DNA of 64,000 nt from Salipiger sp. IMCC34102 (GTDB lineage: Bacteria; Pseudomonadota; Alphaproteobacteria; Rhodobacterales; Rhodobacteraceae). Positions 34,849 to 43,715 of the stretch are shown piece by piece (within the stretch, counting starts at the first letter, position 1; each line of letters begins with the position of its first letter). The notes below the pieces were generated by a model. That model searched no databases, was not told the origin of the DNA, and worked only from the letters and a program-made list of their open reading frames with translations. Location of the stretch: NCBI RefSeq assembly GCF_004145405.1, contig NZ_SELQ01000008.1:1-64000 (forward strand), written 5' to 3'. Position numbers and translations under genes: made by a program.

Positions 34849-35784
34849 TCAGAATGATACCGCTTCTCGTCCCTTGAGATCCAGAAGGACCCGTGCCTCC
34901 GTGGGGGTCGCAAGCTCCAATCCCAGCTCGTCCAGGATCCCACGCATCTTTCTCACCTGGTCCGCGTTCGACCGTGCCAGCTCTCCGCGGGATATATAGA
35001 GGCTGTCCTCGAGACCGACCCGAACGTTGGCGCCCATCAGCGCCGCGGTGACCGCCACGCGGAACTGGTTCGGCCCGCCCGCCATCACCGACCAGCGCAG
35101 ATCGTCGCCGAACAACCGATCCGCGGTGCGTCGCATATGAAGGATATCCTCCGGGTCCGCCCCGATCCCGCCGGACAGGCCGAAGATCGTCTGGACGTGA
35201 AGCGGTGGCTTGACCAGGCCTTCCCGCAGGAAATGCGCGAGGGTGTAGAGGTGGCCGATGTCGTAGCATTCGAACTCGAATCGCGTCCCGCCCTTCTGGC
35301 CGATCTCGGTCAGAATCCAGGCGATATCCTCGAAGGTGTTCTTGAAGACCGCGCCCCGTGTGGCCTCCAGGAACCGTTGCTCCCAGTCGTGTTTCCATTC
35401 GCGGTCCCGCTGCGCCATTCCCGACAGGTTCAGGTTCATCGACCCCATGTTCAGAGACGCAAGCTCGGGGCTGAGCATATGGGCGGCGTGGGCGCGCTCG
35501 CTCACGGGAACGCCCGGTCCGCCGCCGCCGGTCGAGATATTGATGACCGCGTCCGTCGCCTTCTTGATCGTCGGAAGAAACGCCCGGAACACCTCCGGAT
35601 CCCCCGAGGGTTTGCCCGTCGCATCATCCCGCGCATGCAGATGCACGATCGCGGCCCCCGCTTGGGCGGCGTCGATGGCCTGTTACGCGATCTGCTCGGA
35701 ATCGACCGGCAGGTATGGCGACATGGAGGGCGTATGGGCGGCGCCGGTCACGGCGCAGGTCAGGATTATCTTCGGTCGGGGCAT
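34849..35784 (-). pseudogene. Beta-keto acid cleavage enzyme (BKACE/DUF849) with early stop codon
   Basis: The gene starts at ATG 35784 and reads MPRPKIILTCAVTGAAHTPS then MSPYLPVDSEQIA, followed by TAA at codon 34 (35685-35683), then QAIDAAQAGAAIVHLHARDD in the same frame to 34849. BKACE proteins usually have Glu or Gln at this site (IAEQA), so GAA-to-TAA is the simplest explanation. The rest is typical: metal residues HLHARDD, NISTGGGG and VGLEDSLYISRGEL. These enzymes condense a beta-keto acid with acetyl-CoA to give acetoacetate and a CoA ester. A downstream ATG exists, but it would remove the first strand of the TIM barrel. Confidence 0.85.
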
Positions 35785-36197
35785 CTGGGGGTCGTCCTTC
35801 TACAAAGAGCGCAGGCCGGACGGTCCCGTAGCACCGCGGCTGCCGGTCGTCCCAAGCCGTGATGTACGGCAACCCGCAACAAGCGGCACCTTTATAACAA
35901 TACGTTTCGTATCGTTATTTCTATGGAAGATTTTGCATTGTCGGCCCATGTGAAAAATAAGATTTGCGGGAATGCCCGGATCGCCTGCTTCGCGACGGAT
36001 CCAGCCGCGTCATGTAACAGCTGCTCCCGCTTCGGCAGGATCGGCCAGACTTCCGGGTTCCCCTCAACGCCGATCCCCTCGCTTTTTACCGGCCCGAGGT
36101 TCGTCCGGGATGCCAGGGCAAAGATGCTGAACAAGCGTCAGACACACGGACCGGTCTGATACTCGGCGGCATTGAAAACGCCAAAGTTGACGCTGTT
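35785..36197. other. Intergenic region with operator, no gene
   Basis: About 410 bases between the BKACE start and the end of the second TetR gene. It holds the palindrome at 35899-35913 and an AT-rich promoter-like stretch (35890-35930). A short minus-strand frame (35892-36134) shows no known domain and is not claimed. Confidence 0.45.
35899..35913. promoter_or_regulatory. Palindromic operator candidate 6 (BKACE gene)
   Basis: AATACG-TTT-CGTATC, 11 of 12 positions, 115 bases upstream of the BKACE start in an AT-rich patch. The central TTT and right half are identical to those of the TetR gene's own site. Confidence 0.65.
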
Positions 36198-36833
36198 TCA
36201 GCGACGCGACGGATGCGCGGTGCTTTCGTGCAGGGCAGGCAATACGATCTGGTCGACGAGGCGCACCAGCAGGTCCTTTTCGATCGCGACCCTCAGGATC
36301 AGGGCGCGATAGGCCGCCATCGAGGGGATGATCTGGGCGGCCAGTGCGATATCGGCCGCTGCGGGGATCTCGCCGCGCTTGGCGGCGCGTTCCATCAGGA
36401 TCGTGTTCGCCGCGATCCACGGCGCGAAGATCGAATAGTCGCCCGTTTCCGCAAGGCCCGGCATCTGGCTGATCATCGACACGACCCCCGCCATGGCGCG
36501 CGAGGTTCGATCCAGTTGCGCGCTGTCGGAAGGCTGGAACAGAGCCAGAAGATCGCCCCGCAAAGAGCCGGTATCGGGCAGCGCCTCCAGGTCGATCTGC
36601 TGTGCCTTCATGTGCGCGACGGCGTCCAGCACGAGATCGGTCTTCGTCGGCCAGCGGCGATACATCGTGCCCTTGCCGGCCAGGGCGCGATCCGCAACTT
36701 TCGCCGTGCTCAGACCGTCGTAACCGACCTCCGCCAGCAGATCGATCGTCGCCTCGAGGATGGCGATGTCGCGGTCGGGATCGCGTTTGCGACCGCGTGG
36801 GCTAAGTGGAGGATCAATTTCAGGCATCAACAT
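36198..36833 (-). CDS. Second TetR/AcrR family regulator
   Basis: 211 residues from the ATG at 36833 (an ATG two codons later is possible; neither has a good ribosome site). The HTH reads IAILEATIDLLAEVGYDGLS then TAKVADRALAGKGTMYRRWP. The C-terminal domain fits the TetR group with MERAAKRGEIPAAADIALAA. It lies at the boundary between the catabolic and carotenoid islands, so it could control either. A palindrome of a different spacing (36842-36859) overlaps its promoter region. Confidence 0.88.
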   Translation of the reverse strand: MLMPEIDPPLSPRGRKRDPDRDIAILEATIDLLAEVGYDGLSTAKVADRALAGKGTMYRRWPTKTDLVLDAVAHMKAQQIDLEALPDTGSLRGDLLALFQPSDSAQLDRTSRAMAGVVSMISQMPGLAETGDYSIFAPWIAANTILMERAAKRGEIPAAADIALAAQIIPSMAAYRALILRVAIEKDLLVRLVDQIVLPALHESTAHPSRR

Positions 36834-36841
36834 CACCAATT

Positions 36842-36859
36842 CGATACTGGAAGGTATCG
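36842..36859. promoter_or_regulatory. Palindrome upstream of the second TetR gene
   Basis: CGATAC, spacer TGGAAG, GTATCG: a perfect 6-bp inverted repeat with a 6-base spacer, nine bases upstream of the second TetR start. It uses the same half-site as the catabolic palindromes (CGATAC-N5-GTATCG) but with one more base between the halves. Confidence 0.55.
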
Positions 36860-36913
36860 GAACAAGCTGGTCACGTATCTTTCGAGCGGCCGAATGACAA
36901 GCAGAGGATACCT

Positions 36914-37319
36914 ATGCGCGACATGACCTCGGACCGAACCGGCCTCTTCGCGCCCGAGACCCTTGTCGGCACCGTAACCCGTGGCGCAGGTGGCGGCGCC
37001 TACGCAACCGTTGGTGGCGTCCCGCTCGACGATGCGACGGCGATCCCGTGCCGGACAGTCGGCGCAAGGGTGCGCGGCGTCGTCCATCGGTCCGCGAGCG
37101 ACGCGGATCGCCCGTATCGGCATGCTCCGGTTTGCCAGCAAGCATCTGGTCGAGCGCATGATCGCGGCGGGCGCGCTACCCTCGACGTTCTGCGCGCTAG
37201 GTAATTCACGCAGACAGACGCCGCAGATGGCCTGGCTGACCGAAATTTGGAAGGATTACCGTCGGTTGCACATGATTGATCACCTTCGACAGGGACGAAT
37301 GGAAAGAAGACGGGCGTGA
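36914..37319 (+). pseudogene. Possible degraded gene preceding the carotenoid desaturase
   Basis: An ATG at 36914 with AGAGGA upstream opens a frame (MRDMTSDRTGLFAPETLVG). Around 37080-37120 protein-like sequence appears to switch frame and continues as LRFASKHLVERMIAAGALP, then TPQMAWLTEIWKDYRRLHM, ending with a TGA that overlaps the desaturase ATG (TGATG at 37317). The coupling suggests a real former gene of about 130 codons with one frameshift. No family is recognised. Confidence 0.3.
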
Positions 37320-38857
37320 TGGACGGAACGTTTGACGCCCGTGCGGACAGGAAGGGCGACGGATCCGACAAGCACGTTGTCGTGATCGGCGCAGGTCCGG
37401 GCGGTCTTGCCACCGCCATGCTGCTGCGGGCGCCCGCGTCACGTTGCTGGAGAAAGAGCCGCAGCCCGGCGGAAGGACAGGATCACTGGTCCGCGACGGG
37501 TTTACCTTCGATATCGGGCCGACGTTCTTTCTCTACCCCGAAATCCCGCGCGAGATATTCGCCGCCTGTGGCCGCGACTTCGACGCCGAGGTCGACCTGA
37601 TCCGACTCGATCCGATGTATCGTCTGCAGTTCGACGACGGCCGTCGCATCGACGCCACGGCCGATCCCGAACGTCTGGCCGAGCAGGTCGCGCGGATCAG
37701 TCCCCGCGATGCCGCCCGGGTGCCTGCCTACCTGGAGGCCAACCAACGCAAGTTCGGCACCTTCCGGTCGATCCTTCAGCGGCCGTTTCTGTCCCTTGCA
37801 GATCTCTTGCGCGGCGACATGCTGCGGGCACTGCCGCAGCTGCATCCCTTTCGAACGGTGGACGGCGAATTGCATCGCTGGTTCGACCATCCGGATGTTC
37901 GGGTCGCCTTTTCGTTCCAGTCGAAATACCTGGGCATGTCCCCGTTCAAGTGCCCGTCTCTCTACACGATCATCGCCCATATCGAATACGGCTTCGGCGT
38001 GTATCACCCGCGCGGTGGATGCAATGCCATCACCGCCGCCATGGCGCGCGTGGCAAAGGAGATGGGGGTCGATATCCGGCTCTGCGAACCGGTGCGAGAG
38101 CTGATCCTCGACGGACGACGGCCGGTACGAGGCCGACGCCGTGATGATGAACGCCGATTTTGCCCATGCGATGACGACCCTCGTGCCCGATACCGCCCGC
38201 AAGCGGTGGACCGACCGGCGCATCGCATCGAAAAGCTTCTCCTGCTCGACCTTCATGCTTTACCTCGGGATCGAGGGCACACTGCCCGAGATGAGCCATC
38301 ACACCATCGCCTTCTCACCCGACTACGCCCGCAACGTGGCCGAGATCGATGCCGGCCAGGCGCCCGAGGATCCGACGATCTACATACAGAACGCCAGCGT
38401 CACGGACCCGTCCCTGGCGCCCGAGGGACATTCGGCACTTTACGTGCTGGCACCCGTCGGCAACCTGACGGGCGGGGTCGATTGGTCCGCCGAAGCCCCG
38501 GGCTACCGGGAGAAGATCCTGGATCGTCTGTCGCGGATCGCCGGGCGCGACATCCGTCCGCTGATCCGGACCGAAGTGATGTACACCCCCGACGACTGGC
38601 AGTCCAAGATGGCGGTCTATGAAGGTGCCACCTTCATCCTTGCGCACAACCTGGGCCAGATGCTGACCTTCCGGCCCCGCAACCGGTTCGAAGATCTGGA
38701 TGGCGTCTACCTTACCGGCGGCGGAACGCATCCGGGCTCCGGCCTGCCGACGATCTTCGAAAGTGCGCGGATCGCCAGCCGGCTTTGCGCCGACGACCTG
38801 GGTCTGCCGGGACGACGCAACCTGACAACGGAACTCGCACGGGAGGCCGCGGAATGA
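37319..38857 (+). pseudogene. CrtN/CrtP-like carotenoid desaturase, two frameshifts
   Basis: Phytoene-desaturase-family flavoprotein split over three frames. Segment 1 starts at ATG 37319 and has the FAD motif VVVIGAGPGGLATAMLLR; segment 2 (from about 37435) reads VTLLEKEPQPGGRTGSLVRD and FDIGPTFFLYPEI up to about 38125; segment 3 reads DDGRYEADAVMMNADF and ends GVYLTGGGTHPGSGLPTIFE. Small deletions at about 37432 (in GGGCGCCCGC) and 38120 (in a GACGGACGACGG repeat) explain the shifts; segments together cover about 510 residues. The end is ATGA-coupled to the next desaturase gene. In C30 pathways the two paralogues desaturate diapophytoene or oxidise a terminal methyl group. Loss of this one would block the pathway unless the lesions are errors. 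Confidence 0.85.
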
Positions 38858-40386
38858 GCAAGACGGCAGTAATCGGAGGCGGCCTTGGCGGTCTGGCCGC
38901 GGCCTGCACCCTGGCCGCACGCGGTCATCGTGTGGTGCTGTTCGAAAAGAACGACTGGCTGGGTGGAAAGGCGGCGGTGCTCGAGGAAGGCGGCTACCGC
39001 TTCGACATGGGCCCCACGATCCTCACCATGCCCAGTGTCTTGAAGCGCATCTTCGGCGAGGCCGGTCGCGATCTGCACGAGGATCTGGATCTGCGCCGGA
39101 TCGATCCGCAGTGGCGGTGCTTCTACGACGACAGCACGGTGTTGGACCTGCGCGACGACACCGCCCTCGCGGCCGAGGAAATCGGTCGGTTGTCGCCCGA
39201 AGACAAAGCGGGGTTCGAGCGTTTCATGGAGGTTGCCCGGCGCCTGTCGGACGTGTCGGACCGCTTCTTCTTCTGGAAGTCGGTGGAGGATCTGCGCGAC
39301 ACGATGGACATGCGTGCGAACATGAACCTGTCGACGCTCTCTGACGTGATGGCCCTGCGGAGGCACCGGACCGTGGCCGGCGAGATCAAGCGCAACATCC
39401 GCGACCCGCGCGTCACGCAGATGCTGGAGCACTTCATCCAGTATGTCGGCTCCTCGCCGCTCGCCTCTCCGGCGGTGCTGTGCGGAATCGCGCAGATGCA
39501 GCAGGGTGAAGGCGTCTGGTATCCGATGGGCGGGACACGGGCGGTGCCTCTGGCACTTCAACGTCTGGCCGAGTCCCTGGGGGTCGAGATCCGCGAGGGC
39601 TGCGGCATCGCCCGGATCGAACTGGAAGGCGGCCGTGCGGCCGCCGTGCTGACGGACGCCGGCGAGAGGGTCGCGGTCGATCAGGTCGTGTCGAACATGG
39701 ACAGTGTGCGCACGTACCGGGAGCTTGTCGGGGGGGACGCATGGGAGACGTTCCGCAAGTCCCGCAAACGCGAAGCGGCCTGTTCCGGCGTGGTTCTCTA
39801 TCTCGGCCTGCGGAAGGCCTACGATCATCTGGCGCATCACAATTTCGTCTTCTCGCGCGACCCGAAGGAAGAATTCGCGGCGATCTACGACGACGGCGTG
39901 CCCGCCCCCGATCCGACGGCCTACGTGGCCGCGCCCGCGCGAACTGAACCGGGCGTCGCCCCCGAGGGCGGAGAAGCTCTCTACGTGCTGGTCCACACGC
40001 CTTACCTGCGGCCCGGGCAGGACTGGTCGCAGATGTTGCCGGACTACCGCCGAACCATACTCGACAAGCTCAAGCGCACGGCAGGACTGGAGGATATCGA
40101 GGATCGGATCGCGGTGGAACGCACCCTTACCCCGCAGGACATCCATGACCGCTACCGGGTGCTGGACGGCGCGATCTACGGGCTGGCGAGCCATGGCAAG
40201 GTGCTGGGGGCGTTCAAGCCGGGCAATCGATCGCGGCAGGTGCCGGGGCTTTATCTGGCCGGCGGGTCCGCGCACCCGGGTCCGGGAATGCCGATGGCAT
40301 TGATGTCGGGCTGGATCGCGGCGGACACGCTCGACCAGGACGCGGGCGGCATGACCACCGAGGCCGCGAATGTCGCGGCAGGTTGA
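38854..40386 (+). CDS. CrtN/CrtP-like carotenoid desaturase/oxidase
   Basis: 510 residues, full length for the CrtI/CrtN/CrtP family. N-terminal FAD motif AVIGGGLGGLAAACTLAARG, followed by EKNDWLGGKAAVLEEGGYRF and DMGPTILTMPSVL; C-terminal signature LYLAGGSAHPGPGMPMALMS. The ATG overlaps the stop of the preceding paralogue (ATGA) with GGGAGG upstream. The neighbouring hpnCDE, aldehyde dehydrogenase, acyltransferase and glycosyltransferase genes point to C30 substrates. Whether it acts as desaturase (CrtN) or terminal-methyl oxidase (CrtP) cannot be told from sequence here. Confidence 0.92.
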   Translation: MSKTAVIGGGLGGLAAACTLAARGHRVVLFEKNDWLGGKAAVLEEGGYRFDMGPTILTMPSVLKRIFGEAGRDLHEDLDLRRIDPQWRCFYDDSTVLDLRDDTALAAEEIGRLSPEDKAGFERFMEVARRLSDVSDRFFFWKSVEDLRDTMDMRANMNLSTLSDVMALRRHRTVAGEIKRNIRDPRVTQMLEHFIQYVGSSPLASPAVLCGIAQMQQGEGVWYPMGGTRAVPLALQRLAESLGVEIREGCGIARIELEGGRAAAVLTDAGERVAVDQVVSNMDSVRTYRELVGGDAWETFRKSRKREAACSGVVLYLGLRKAYDHLAHHNFVFSRDPKEEFAAIYDDGVPAPDPTAYVAAPARTEPGVAPEGGEALYVLVHTPYLRPGQDWSQMLPDYRRTILDKLKRTAGLEDIEDRIAVERTLTPQDIHDRYRVLDGAIYGLASHGKVLGAFKPGNRSRQVPGLYLAGGSAHPGPGMPMALMSGWIAADTLDQDAGGMTTEAANVAAG

Positions 40387-41167
40387 GCACGATCCCATCG
40401 CTGCAAGGTCCCCGGCGGCCTGCCGCTTCTTCTCTGGCGTGATGCGGCGACAGCTTGCCGCGAATTTCCGCGCGGTGAGGCTCGCCCGTCCCGGCCTGCC
40501 GGACCTGCCCGTGGATCGCCCGGTGATGATCTACACCAATCATCCGTCGTGGTGGGATCCGGCGGTCTTCATCGCGTTGCATCCGCGACTCTTTCCCGGC
40601 CGGCAGGGCTACGGGCCGATCGACGCGGCGATGCTGGAGCGCTACCGCTTCATGACAAAGCTGGGCGTTTTCGGAATCCGAACGGAGGATGCACGCGGGG
40701 CGGTCGACTTCCTGCGGCACGCTTTGCGGGTCACCGAAGCGGCGAATCGCGTGCTCTGGATGACCGCGCAAGGCAGGTTCGCGGACGCGCGCCTCCGGCC
40801 CTTGGCGCTGCGCCCGGGTGCCGCTCATCTGATGGCGCGGCGGGCGGGGTTGGTGGCCGTGCCGCTGGCCCTGGAGTATCCCTACTGGTCCGAAAAACGC
40901 CCGGAGGCCCTGCTGCGCTTTGGCGCACCCATCGAAGCCGCCCCGGGCGAGGGGGCCGCGGACCTGGCCCCTCGGCTGGAAGCGGCCCTGACCGAAACGG
41001 CGGACGCCTTGGCGGAGCTTGCCATCGCGCGCGATCCGGCCCCCTTCGATACGCTGATCAGCGGCGCGCGCGGGAAAGGGGGCGTCTACGGCCTGTGGCA
41101 GCGTCTCAGATCCGCCGCCGCCGGACAGCACCCTGCGAAGGATCACGCGCCGAAAGAGCAGCTTTGA
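40370..41167 (+). CDS. PlsC-type acyltransferase (carotenoid esterification candidate)
   Basis: 265 residues of the lysophospholipid acyltransferase family. The catalytic H-x4-D motif is in IYTNHPSWWDPAVFIALHP; the second conserved block reads LWMTAQGRFADARLRPLALR. The ATG overlaps the end of the desaturase gene by 17 bases. Related clusters with CrtN-type genes in Halobacillus and Planococcus carry such an acyltransferase, thought to add a fatty acyl group to the sugar of a carotenoid glycoside; a membrane-lipid role is the alternative. Confidence 0.85.
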   Translation: MSRQVEHDPIAARSPAACRFFSGVMRRQLAANFRAVRLARPGLPDLPVDRPVMIYTNHPSWWDPAVFIALHPRLFPGRQGYGPIDAAMLERYRFMTKLGVFGIRTEDARGAVDFLRHALRVTEAANRVLWMTAQGRFADARLRPLALRPGAAHLMARRAGLVAVPLALEYPYWSEKRPEALLRFGAPIEAAPGEGAADLAPRLEAALTETADALAELAIARDPAPFDTLISGARGKGGVYGLWQRLRSAAAGQHPAKDHAPKEQL

Positions 41168-41177
41168 TGGAGGCGGC

Positions 41178-42323
41178 ATGATCCTCGCGCTTTCGATCGC
41201 CGGGCTGGCGCTGGCCGCGTTCTTCGCCGTCATGGCGGCCGTGAACCTTGCCGTGCTGCGTCCGCCGCCTTCCGCGGATGGCAGCCCGTTGCCGCCCGTG
41301 TCGATCCTGATCCCGGCACGCGACGAAGCGAGGAACATCGCGGCGGCCATTGAGGCTGCGCTGGGGCAGACGGGCGTGGCGGTCGAGGTCGTGGTGCTGG
41401 ACGACGGATCGACCGACGGCACGGATGCCATCGTCGCCGCCCGCGCGTCGGAAGACCCGCGACTTCGTCTGATCCGGGGTCTGGACCTGCCGCCCGGGTG
41501 GATCGGCAAGACGCACGCTTGCTGGCAACTTGGCCAGGCGGCACGCCACCCGATCCTGCTGTTCGTCGACGCGGACGTGCGGCTTGCGCAGGATGCGGCC
41601 GCCCGGCTGGTCGCCGGGATGGAGCAGTCGATGATTGACTGTCTCAGCGGTTTCCCCCGGCAGATCACCGCGACGCTGGCAGAGAAGATCGTCATCCCAC
41701 AGATCTTTACCACCCTGCTGGGCTACCTGCCCTTGCCGATGGCGCGGCGCAGGCCCGACCCGTCCTTCGGCGTGGGCTGCGGTCAGCTGATGGCGGTGCG
41801 GCGGAGGGCCTACGATGCGGCGGGCGGGCATGCGGCCTTTGCCGGGCGGATGCACGACGGGCTGATGCTGCCCCGCAACGTCCGGCGCGCCGGCGGCGCC
41901 TCGGACCTGACCGACGCGACCCCGATCGCGGGCTGCCGCATGTACGACAGCCTTCCCGGCATCTGGCACGGCTTTTCCAAGAACGCGACCGAGGGGATGG
42001 CGACATCGCGCGCCCTGCCCGTCTGGACGGTCCTGCTTTTCGGCGGCCATGTCCTGCCTGTGCTGACCCTTTCCGCCGCCCTCGCGGCCGGCGCGTCCCT
42101 CTCCGCCGGCTTGTCGGCGCTGAGCATCGTCATGGTCCTGCTCGCGCGGGCGGCGATGGCGGTCCGATTGCGCCAGTCATGGCTGTCGGTTCTGGCGCAT
42201 CCCTTGGGGGTCCTCTTCGTACTGGCGATCCAGTGGACGGCGCTGGTCGGCGCCCGGCGCGGGCGGCCCGCGGTCTGGCGCGGGCGCCGCTACGACCCCG
42301 CGCCGTCCTCAGCGGATCAGTGA
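41178..42323 (+). CDS. Glycosyltransferase family 2 (CrtQ-like, carotenoid glycosylation candidate)
   Basis: 381 residues. An N-terminal membrane helix (MILALSIAGLALAAFFAVMA) is followed by a GT2 domain: VSILIPARDEARNIAAAIEA, VVLDDGSTDGTD, FVDADVRL and the characteristic WIGKTHACWQLGQAARHP. Two or more C-terminal hydrophobic helices follow (about 280-350). The layout is that of CrtQ-type and hopanoid-type glycosyltransferases. GGAGG lies just before the ATG. It likely glycosylates the terminal carboxylate of a C30 carotenoid acid. Its 3' end overlaps the convergent aldehyde dehydrogenase gene by 15 bases. Confidence 0.87.
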   Translation: MILALSIAGLALAAFFAVMAAVNLAVLRPPPSADGSPLPPVSILIPARDEARNIAAAIEAALGQTGVAVEVVVLDDGSTDGTDAIVAARASEDPRLRLIRGLDLPPGWIGKTHACWQLGQAARHPILLFVDADVRLAQDAAARLVAGMEQSMIDCLSGFPRQITATLAEKIVIPQIFTTLLGYLPLPMARRRPDPSFGVGCGQLMAVRRRAYDAAGGHAAFAGRMHDGLMLPRNVRRAGGASDLTDATPIAGCRMYDSLPGIWHGFSKNATEGMATSRALPVWTVLLFGGHVLPVLTLSAALAAGASLSAGLSALSIVMVLLARAAMAVRLRQSWLSVLAHPLGVLFVLAIQWTALVGARRGRPAVWRGRRYDPAPSSADQ

Positions 42324-43715
42324 GCGCAGGATCCGTTCCATCGACGCGCCATAGGGCGGTCTGACAAGACGCGACAGCGACGGGCGGGCCGTGACCACGC
42401 TCCGCAGGCGGGTCATGGCGCGGAACCCCTCGTCGCCGTGATACGCCCCCATCCCCGACGCGCCGACCCCGCCGAAGGGCAGCGATTGGACGCCGACGTG
42501 CTGCACCGCTTCGTTGATCATGGCCCCCCCCGCGCGGATCTGCGCGACTGTCGCCCGGGCGGCGCGAATATCCTGGCCATAGACGTAAAGCGCCAGAGGT
42601 GCGGGCCGGTCGTTGACGAAGCGGATCGCCGCGGCGGTGTCGTCGCAGGGGATGATCGGCAAGACGGGTCCGAAGATTTCCTCGCGCAGGAGGGGATGAT
42701 CGGTGGGGGGGTCGACAACGGCCCAGCCCCCGATGCGGGGGGCCTGCGGCATCGTCTTCATCAAGGGTCGCGCGTCGAGGCCATCCAGCATCGCCTTCAG
42801 CCGCGCGCGGTCGGCGGGGCGCGCCATCGCCGTGTAATCCGGTCCGGAAGGATCGGGATAGAGCGTGGCCGTTGCCCGCGCGAGTGCTGCGACCACGTCT
42901 TCGACCATGCCGCGGGGCACCAGCAGATAGTCGGGTGCCACGCAGGTCTGGCCCGCGTTCAGCAGCTTGCCCGCCATGACAGATCGCGCCGCTGCCTCCA
43001 GGTCGACATCGCCTAGGAAGACGGCCGGCGACTTGCCTCCCAGCTCAAGCGTGACCGGCACCAGGTTTTCGGCCGCCGCCGCCATCACGCGCCGCCCGGT
43101 CGCGGTGGAGCCGGTGAAGAACAGGCCGTCCAGCGGCAGCGCTGACAGGGCGGCTGCCACGTCGGGTCCACCGGTCACGACCCGCGCCCGGTCCGGAACC
43201 GCGCCGCCTACGAGATCGGCCAGAAGGTCGGCCGTGCGCGGTGTGTGTTCGGACGGGTGCAAGATCGCCCGATTGCCGCCCGCCAGAGCCGCGACGAGCG
43301 GCACCAGTGCCAGTTGCACCGGGTAGTTCCAGGGCGCGTGAATACCGACGAGACCCAGCGGCTCCCGTTCGACCGAGGCGGTCGAGGGCCACATGTGCGG
43401 CGGCAGGATCACCCGGCGCGGCCGCATCCACCCGCGCAGGTTGCGCCGGGCGTGGCGCACCGACTGGACCACCATCGCTACCTCGGTCAGCAGCGTCTCG
43501 GGCCGGGCCCGGTGGCCGAAATCGGCGCTGACGGTGCGGGCGATGTCCTCGGCCGCGTCTTTCACCGCCCGGCCGATGGCCGCCAGATGCGCATCACGCT
43601 CCGCCCGTGCGGGAGCGGGGCGGTAACCGCTGAGCGCCTGGAAGGCCGGGTCCAGCGTGGCCGCGTCGTGCGATGCAGCCTCGTTCCGCGACGAAGGGTC
43701 GGGCACGGGTGTCAT
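42309..43715 (-). CDS. Aldehyde dehydrogenase (4,4'-diapolycopenal dehydrogenase candidate)
   Basis: 468 residues, the short ALDH type lacking an extended tail. Visible are the NAD-site WNYPVQLALVPLVAALAGGN, the general base in VTLELGGKSPAVFLG, the catalytic Cys in NAGQTCVAPDY and the C-terminal LPFGGVGASGMGAYHGDEGF. The ATG overlaps the idi stop (ATGA). In C30 carotenoid clusters such enzymes oxidise the terminal aldehyde made by CrtP to a carboxylic acid ready for glycosylation. The protein also resembles coniferyl-aldehyde dehydrogenases, so assignment rests on neighbours. Confidence 0.87.
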   Translation of the reverse strand: MTPVPDPSSRNEAASHDAATLDPAFQALSGYRPAPARAERDAHLAAIGRAVKDAAEDIARTVSADFGHRARPETLLTEVAMVVQSVRHARRNLRGWMRPRRVILPPHMWPSTASVEREPLGLVGIHAPWNYPVQLALVPLVAALAGGNRAILHPSEHTPRTADLLADLVGGAVPDRARVVTGGPDVAAALSALPLDGLFFTGSTATGRRVMAAAAENLVPVTLELGGKSPAVFLGDVDLEAAARSVMAGKLLNAGQTCVAPDYLLVPRGMVEDVVAALARATATLYPDPSGPDYTAMARPADRARLKAMLDGLDARPLMKTMPQAPRIGGWAVVDPPTDHPLLREEIFGPVLPIIPCDDTAAAIRFVNDRPAPLALYVYGQDIRAARATVAQIRAGGAMINEAVQHVGVQSLPFGGVGASGMGAYHGDEGFRAMTRLRSVVTARPSLSRLVRPPYGASMERILRSLIR

